A stretch of DNA of 53,584 nt from the NCBI GenBank assembly GCA_028278555.1, contig JANQEA010000087.1, positions 1-53,584 on the forward strand, given 5' to 3'. Shown here piece after piece: positions 48,629 to 53,584 of the stretch (position 1 is its first letter; each line of letters begins with the position of its first letter). The translations under genes were made by a program, and so were the position numbers. Origin of the DNA: Candidatus Bipolaricaulota bacterium (GTDB taxonomy: Bacteria; Bipolaricaulota; Bipolaricaulia; UBA7950; UBA9294). The notes under the pieces were generated by a model that was given only the letters and a program-made list of their open reading frames with translations, ran no database searches and was not told the DNA's origin.

Positions 48629-49150
48629 GTGCCCCGACGACCGAAACGCCTCCCGGAGAAGCTCTACGCCAGTACCGTCAGCTGGGAAGGATGGGTCTTT
48701 CGCGTTCTGTCCTCGGCGTCCGGCGTCCGGTGGCTCGATCTTCACCCGACACCGCTCGAGGATCTGGAACGCCATCTGAACGCTCGGATCGTCCCCGACG
48801 ATCAGCAACACGAACGGGCTCTCGACGAGATCCACGCTTATCTCCGCGGCGAGCTGCGCTCGTTCTCGATCCCGCTTGACCTGCGTGGGACGCCGTTCCA
48901 GTGCAGCGTCTGGGAGGCGCTCCGCGAGATCCCGTACGGCGAGACGGTCGCCTACGCGGACATCGCTGCCGGTCTCGGGAAGCCCCGGGCGCTCCGCGCG
49001 GTCGGCCAGGCGGTCGGCGCCAATCCGGTTCCGATCGTCATCCCATGCCACCGGGTGATCGGGAAGGATGGGCACCTTGTCGGCTTCGGCGGCGGCCTTC
49101 CACTGAAAGAGCGACTTCTCTACCTCGAGCGCGGCGCTCTCAGCCTGTAG
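48629..49150 (+). CDS. ogt: Methylated-DNA--protein-cysteine methyltransferase
   Basis: A 173-residue O6-alkylguanine repair protein. The suicide Cys (near residue 140) is in VIPCHRVIG; the DNA-binding helix is FQCSVWEALREIPYGETVAYADIA and the Asn hinge follows (GANPVPI). It takes the alkyl group from O6-methylguanine onto itself. It starts at GTG 48629, with AAGGAG seven bases before. It overlaps the stop of the convergent GNAT gene by 11 bases, tail to tail. Confidence 0.93.
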   Translation: MPRRPKRLPEKLYASTVSWEGWVFRVLSSASGVRWLDLHPTPLEDLERHLNARIVPDDQQHERALDEIHAYLRGELRSFSIPLDLRGTPFQCSVWEALREIPYGETVAYADIAAGLGKPRALRAVGQAVGANPVPIVIPCHRVIGKDGHLVGFGGGLPLKERLLYLERGALSL

Positions 49151-49604
49151 CACCTCTTCCGCTCCTTCGAATGAGCATTCGCAGGATCAAGAACCCGCGC
49201 GCAGTCTCACCTTCGATGAGGTGGAACCCGACACGCTCGTAGAAGCGAAGAGCGTCCGTATTGCTCGCCTGAACGCCGACTTCAATCGCCTCGGCTCGCA
49301 TCTCGAACTCACGTCGTAGGTCATCGACGATCCGCGTACCGAATCCTTGCCCTCGCGACGCGGGCTCAAGGATGAATCCGTGGACGTGAAGTGTGCGGTC
49401 CCGCAGTTCGAGCCAGAGATTGCCGACCGGCCGGCCCTCAACGAGAACGGACCGCACCTCGCCGACTGCCATGTACGCTTCGCGTAACTCTTCGAGGCTC
49501 ATTCCGAGAAACCGTAGCGCTTCGTCGGCATCCGCGCCGAGCTGCTCGACAATCGCCTCGAAGAACTCGGCTCGTTCCGTGAGCCCCGCAGCACGATACT
49601 CCAT
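49140..49604 (-). CDS. GNAT family N-acetyltransferase
   Basis: A 154-residue acetyltransferase. The acetyl-CoA site is the motif A loop SRGQGFGTRIVDDLRREF (Q/R-x-x-G-x-G pattern), followed by ALRFYERVGFHLIEGE, the conserved motif B. It should move an acetyl group to an amine; the acceptor is unknown. ATG 49604 follows GGAGGC. Its end overlaps ogt by 11 bases. The gene is divergent from the ArsR-type gene, with the shared space holding that gene's promoter. Confidence 0.85.
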   Translation of the reverse strand: MEYRAAGLTERAEFFEAIVEQLGADADEALRFLGMSLEELREAYMAVGEVRSVLVEGRPVGNLWLELRDRTLHVHGFILEPASRGQGFGTRIVDDLRREFEMRAEAIEVGVQASNTDALRFYERVGFHLIEGETARGFLILRMLIRRSGRGATG

Positions 49605-49682
49605 CAGGCCTCCTCGACACTTCGATCGAACCATGCGATCCGTGGCTTGCCGCACGATCCATGGCAACCCCCCAGGAGAGGT

Positions 49683-49723
49683 TTGACAGGAGTATGTCAC
49701 CCGTTTATGATTCTAGCATCATA
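49683..49723 (+). promoter_or_regulatory. Consensus promoter with overlapping ArsR-like operator
   Basis: TTGACA (49683-49688), 17-base spacer, TATGAT (49706-49711). The -10 box is one arm of a perfect dyad TATGAT-N6-ATCATA (49706-49723), a shape typical of ArsR-family sites. The regulator gene starts at 49789, so self-control is likely. Confidence 0.75.
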
Positions 49724-49788
49724 TCATACTGATGGCCGCGGTGTCTCGGCAACCAGCCGCCGGAACTGCGCGAGGGAAGGGAGACGAC

Positions 49789-50874
49789 ATGACACCTGCG
49801 GACAAGTGCATCGCGGTCGATTTCCGGCGCTCCTTTGTTCACACCGTCACACTGGGAATGTCGTTCGTCGCGATTGCTGAGGACTACGAGGGATTTGATC
49901 CATGGATCTACACAACACGGGCTGGCATGTCGCCCGATCTCCGAGCGGACTTGGAGCTTCTCTTCAATCCGTTCGCGACCATCTTCCTTCTTCGTGCGAT
50001 GAGCACCTCACTTCCGGACCTCGACACGATGCCTGCCATGATCCGCTGGCTCGGCGAGATCGACGATGCGCTAGTCCTCGCGGCATCCGTCGCCTCCCTG
50101 CGAAAACTGGCTGCCGAGATTGAATCGGACGTCCCTGAAAGCATCGTCGAAGACGGCCCCGCTCTCGATGCACTCCTCTCCGAACTCGCCGAACGGGACC
50201 TCATCCCATCGAATGCGAGGACGCGGCTTGCCCCTCTCCTCATGCAACCGGAGGAGATGAGGGCAGAGATCGTCTTTCTCGCCACTCGGTTCTGGGATCG
50301 ACACATGGCCGCGGAGATGCCACGCTGTCGCGAGATCGAGCAGCGAAGCATCGACCACTACGCCGGGCAGACCTTCTTCGGAAGCGCGGAGGAGATCTTC
50401 ACGGCATTGACCGGGCGTGGTGACTATCCCGCAGAGCAAGTACCTCCGACAGATCGTGTCAAGCGAATGATCTTCATCCCATCGTGCCACTGCGGTCCGT
50501 ATGCTTCGATCAGCGACGTCCACGGGGACGGGACCGTCCTGGCCGTGACGTACAACTGCAGGCCATCGGCCGGCAGCGACAACCAGTCCGCGCTGCCGAC
50601 CGAGAGGATCTTCCCCCCACTTCGAGGCCTGGCCGACGAGACGCGCCTCGCGATTCTCGCGCTGCTCATCGACGGCGAGCTGTACGCCCAACAGATCGTC
50701 GATCGAATGCCCGTCAGTCAGTCGGCGGTGTCCAGACACCTGCGGCTGTTGGTCGCCTGCGGCATCTTGAGAGAGCGCAGGCAGGAAGGGATGAAGTTCT
50801 ATACGATCAACGATGCGACGATCGCAGATCTGATCCGGAACCTCGAACGCCTCCGTAGCCGCTCGCGAGACTGA
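49789..50874 (+). CDS. ArsR-family HTH regulator with long N-terminal domain
   Basis: A 361-residue protein, far longer than a usual ArsR regulator (about 100). The last 90 residues are the winged helix: PPLRGLADETRLAILALLIDGELYAQQI, then SQSAVSRHLRLLVACGILRERRQEGMKFY. The N-terminal 270 residues are a helix-rich domain like that in DUF5937-type regulators, with a CHCG near residue 235 (FIPSCHCGPY) that may bind metal or ligand. ATG 49789 follows GGGAG. The likely role is a repressor that responds to a small molecule and controls itself and perhaps the permease downstream. Confidence 0.82.
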   Translation: MTPADKCIAVDFRRSFVHTVTLGMSFVAIAEDYEGFDPWIYTTRAGMSPDLRADLELLFNPFATIFLLRAMSTSLPDLDTMPAMIRWLGEIDDALVLAASVASLRKLAAEIESDVPESIVEDGPALDALLSELAERDLIPSNARTRLAPLLMQPEEMRAEIVFLATRFWDRHMAAEMPRCREIEQRSIDHYAGQTFFGSAEEIFTALTGRGDYPAEQVPPTDRVKRMIFIPSCHCGPYASISDVHGDGTVLAVTYNCRPSAGSDNQSALPTERIFPPLRGLADETRLAILALLIDGELYAQQIVDRMPVSQSAVSRHLRLLVACGILRERRQEGMKFYTINDATIADLIRNLERLRSRSRD

Positions 50875-51064
50875 GTCACATCGGTCCGCCATTTCCCCGG
50901 CACAGGAAAGGATCTCATGAGTCATACAGCTCTTCCGTTCGTCCTTGGGAGCAACGGCAGACCTCTCCGAGGCGGGACTGCCGATCGACCGCTCGGTGCT
51001 TCGACGCGACGGAGACGACGCGTGTGCACCAATCCGCCGTCGTTCGGCCGGGAGGTTCTCTGAC

Positions 51065-52060
51065 GTGGCGCGCTTCCTCGCCTGGCGACTCGTCGGCATG
51101 TTCATCGTCTTGTTCTTCGTCGGGTTCGTGTCGTTCGGGATCGTCAGCCTTCTGCCCGGGGACTACTACACATCCTCGATCGTGCAATTTGCGCTGCAGG
51201 GGATGTCGCGCAGCGAGGCGTTCGAAGCCAGAGAAGCCCTGCGCGCAGCGGCGGGGATCGACCGATCCTGGGTCGCCCAGTTCTTCATCTGGTTCGGCGG
51301 ATTGATTCGATACGGAGACCTCGGGGTGCCGTGGGACTACCTCTTCCACCCGGCGAACGGCCTCGGATGGACGGTGGTAATCGTGGTGTCGTCGGCGATC
51401 TGGGCATGGATCGTCGGTCTTCCACTGGCGATCCTCTCCGTCGTCTTCCACCGGCGATGGATCGACCACACCATCGCCGTCGTCTCATACGCCGCTTTCT
51501 CATTCCCCCAGTACATCTGGGGTTGGGTTCTGTTCTGGATCATCTACAGGTTCATCAACCCGAACATCGCCGGTCCGGGCATCTGGGGCATCGTCTCGTA
51601 CACGCTCCGCAGCGAGCCTCTCACGTGGTACAAGGTGGGTAGCCACATCCTCCATCTGATCCCCGCTTGGATCCTCGTGGGGGCGCCGATGCTCGCGGCC
51701 GTCGTGCGTCACCTCCGCGCTTCTCTCCTGGATACTCGGAACGAGCTGTATCTGCTGAGTGCTCGAGGAAAAGGCCTAACGGAAACACGCATCCTCCTCA
51801 GGCATGCGCTTCCCAATGCACTCAACCCACTGATCAGCCTGACCGGCGTCATGATCCCGTCGCTGCTGACCGGGTCGATCTTGACATCCCGAGTGCTCGG
51901 CATGCCGACGTTCGGGCAGGTACTCCTGGACGCGCTGAAGCAGCAGAATCAACGTGTGATCACCGCGGGGCTGCTGGTTTACAGCGTGCTGCTCCTCGCA
52001 GCGAATGTCATCGCCGACCTCGCACTGCTTCGGGTCGATCCGAGGATCCGGCACGACTAA
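51065..52060 (+). CDS. Lone DppB-like ABC permease
   Basis: A 331-residue oligopeptide/dipeptide-type permease with six helices: VARFLAWRLVGMFIVLFFVGF at the start, and the EAA loop (RHALPNALNPLISLTGVMIPSL) typical of DppB/OppB. It starts at GTG 51065 after GGGAGG; upstream 40 codons in frame lack support. No DppC, ATPase or binding-protein gene is beside it, though DppB normally works with them. The 190 bases before it from the ArsR-type stop show no clear promoter. It may be the remnant of a larger system. Confidence 0.85.
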   Translation: MARFLAWRLVGMFIVLFFVGFVSFGIVSLLPGDYYTSSIVQFALQGMSRSEAFEAREALRAAAGIDRSWVAQFFIWFGGLIRYGDLGVPWDYLFHPANGLGWTVVIVVSSAIWAWIVGLPLAILSVVFHRRWIDHTIAVVSYAAFSFPQYIWGWVLFWIIYRFINPNIAGPGIWGIVSYTLRSEPLTWYKVGSHILHLIPAWILVGAPMLAAVVRHLRASLLDTRNELYLLSARGKGLTETRILLRHALPNALNPLISLTGVMIPSLLTGSILTSRVLGMPTFGQVLLDALKQQNQRVITAGLLVYSVLLLAANVIADLALLRVDPRIRHD

Positions 52061-52092
52061 TCGGTCCCGTACCGGTAGCGACCGTCGGCCGA

Positions 52093-53013
52093 CTAACCTA
52101 ACGGATCCTTCGGCGAATGTCGCTCGGCCCGCTCGACATTTGGCTCGACGTGCACCATCACCTTCACCGGGTGGCTGCATGCATTGTGGATCGCGTCCTC
52201 GACGCCGGTCGCAATCTGATGCCCTTCGACGATCGAAAGCTGGGGATCGACGAGCACGTGGAGTTCGACAAACGTCTGTCGACCGACACGACGCGTTCGG
52301 AGATGATGCAAACCTCGCGTGCCGGGGACAGATTCAGTCGCTGAACGGATCCGTTCGACTTCCTCGTTCCCGAGCCCGCCCTCCGTCAGCTCGTGGAGCA
52401 CGGAGAATAGCGTCCGACCGCCGGCAACGACGACCATCAGCCCGACGACGAGGCCCGCGAGATGGTCGGCCTGCCCCCATCCGATCAGACCTCCGATCCC
52501 ACCGAGCAGAACCGCGACGGAAGAGAGCGCATCCGAACGATGGTGCCAGGCGTTGGCATGAAGCGCGGCCGAGTCGACGTCGCGCGCAACGCGAATCGTC
52601 CTCCGGTACAGCCACTCCTTGACCAGCATCGACACAATCGCAACGCCGACAACCGGGATTCCCGGGAAGCTCTCCACGCCTGCGCGCAGATTGGAGATTG
52701 CCTCCCATGCGAGGAACGCGCCAACAAGAACGAGCGCCCCGGCGACAACACCGCCGGCAAGCGATTCGAACCGGCCGTGGCCGTACGGATGACGTTCATC
52801 GGCTTCGCGACGACCGAGGTGCATCCCGCCGAGGACAGCGAGATCGGTCGCCATGTCCGATGCCGAGTGGATGCCATCGGCAACCAGTCCGGCCGATCCG
52901 GTCAGCAGTCCGACCACCAGCTTCAGCGCAAACAGGATGACGTTCCAGATGATCCCGAGAACCGTCACTCGATCGCCGGCATCGGTTGGGAGGTGCAGCG
53001 CTCGTTGTTTCAT
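52093..53013 (-). CDS. Cation diffusion facilitator family transporter
   Basis: A 306-residue CDF protein with six membrane helices and a C-terminal metal-sensing domain. Transport-site motifs: GIHSASDMATD (H-x-x-x-D, helix 2) and HHRSDALSS (H-x-x-x-D, helix 5). HPYGHGRFESLAG is the conserved cytosolic loop. The C-terminal domain holds FVELHVLVDP and HQIATGVEDAI. It exports divalent metal ions (Zn, Fe, Mn, Co or Cd) for protons. The ATG at 53013 is used; there is no clear ribosome site, and the longer frame runs into the 5S rRNA gene. It follows the rRNA genes on the same strand. Confidence 0.9.
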   Translation of the reverse strand: MKQRALHLPTDAGDRVTVLGIIWNVILFALKLVVGLLTGSAGLVADGIHSASDMATDLAVLGGMHLGRREADERHPYGHGRFESLAGGVVAGALVLVGAFLAWEAISNLRAGVESFPGIPVVGVAIVSMLVKEWLYRRTIRVARDVDSAALHANAWHHRSDALSSVAVLLGGIGGLIGWGQADHLAGLVVGLMVVVAGGRTLFSVLHELTEGGLGNEEVERIRSATESVPGTRGLHHLRTRRVGRQTFVELHVLVDPQLSIVEGHQIATGVEDAIHNACSHPVKVMVHVEPNVERAERHSPKDPLG

Positions 53014-53062
53014 TGGCGTGAATGGAGTGTGCGTGCTTCGAAGCTCGGGAGCAAAAGAAAAA

Positions 53063-53179
53063 CCAGGCGGCGTCCTACTCTCCCAGTCCGTCGCCGGACT
53101 AGTACCATCGGCGCTGGAGGGCTTAACTGCCGTGTTCGGGATGGGAACGGGTGTTTCCCCTCCGCCATGTGCCACCTGG
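53063..53179 (-). rRNA. rrf: 5S ribosomal RNA
   Basis: Reading leftward the ends CCAGGTGG and CCGCCTGG pair, and the core holds GTTCCCATCCCGAACACGG and GGGAGAGTAGG, both hallmarks of 5S rRNA. A run of T (GTTTTTCTTTT) follows the 3' end and likely terminates transcription. It lies about 50 bases beyond the 23S 3' end. Confidence 0.93.
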
Positions 53180-53229
53180 ATCTCTATATCAGTCCCACTT
53201 GCTCCTGACAAGTGAACAGGGTGTGTGCC

Positions 53230-53584
<355 letters not shown>

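Overview
The window is about 53.6 kb of GC-rich bacterial chromosome with dense, mostly short operons. Nothing in it is phage-like: I see no insertion sequence, integrase or CRISPR array. A 23S-5S rRNA end (minus strand) closes the right side and there is one tRNA-Asn. The gene set suggests a free-living, probably anaerobic or microaerophilic bacterium: a class I type hybrid-cluster protein with an Rrf2 regulator, ferritin-like proteins, and an ATP-PFK of the long clade. Several secreted proteins and an AsmA-like protein hint at an outer membrane. The lineage cannot be fixed from the proteins I recognise. An uncultured phylum such as Bipolaricaulota/Acetothermia is a guess; the partial 23S gene would decide it.

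Layout. 1-10.6 kb: secreted proteins of unknown function, RadC, an MFS exporter, a zinc-ribbon protein and a DUF2062/AsmA-like membrane protein, then a promoter-driven leader region with small ORFs ending in a textbook terminator. 10.8-14.9 kb: an ATP-grasp ligase, a leucine-rich-repeat lipoprotein, an M42 peptidase, and a ferritin-like protein that has lost its iron ligands.

15.0-35.2 kb is the centrepiece, a 20-kb signalling island of two divergent operons. The leftward operon encodes two NMT1/THI5-type periplasmic binding proteins with no transporter, a Cache-HAMP-PAS histidine kinase, a stand-alone receiver, a REC-GGDEF diguanylate cyclase and a REC-PAS-histidine kinase. Most of these genes overlap. 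The rightward operon encodes a soluble kinase of about 2000 residues with 14 PAS domains, a NarL-type regulator, a lone receiver, a REC-PAS-GAF-HD-GYP c-di-GMP phosphodiesterase, an 85-residue unknown protein and another lone receiver. Synthesis and breakdown of c-di-GMP thus sit on opposite arms, and domains have been exchanged between the arms.

35.3-43.3 kb: a membrane-anchored purple-acid-phosphatase-like enzyme, a permease-binding protein-permease sugar ABC cluster without an ATPase, the Rrf2-hcp pair and an intact ferritin-like protein. 43.4-53.6 kb: a phosphofructokinase coupled to an unknown protein, a phospholipase-D-like/HhH protein with a substituted active site, tRNA-Asn, a PepT-like peptidase, AMMECR1, Ogt, a GNAT enzyme, an ArsR-type regulator with a promoter/operator, a lone DppB-like permease, a cation-diffusion facilitator and the rRNA genes.

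Promoters of the TTGACA/TATACT type recur. At least two genes look leaderless.
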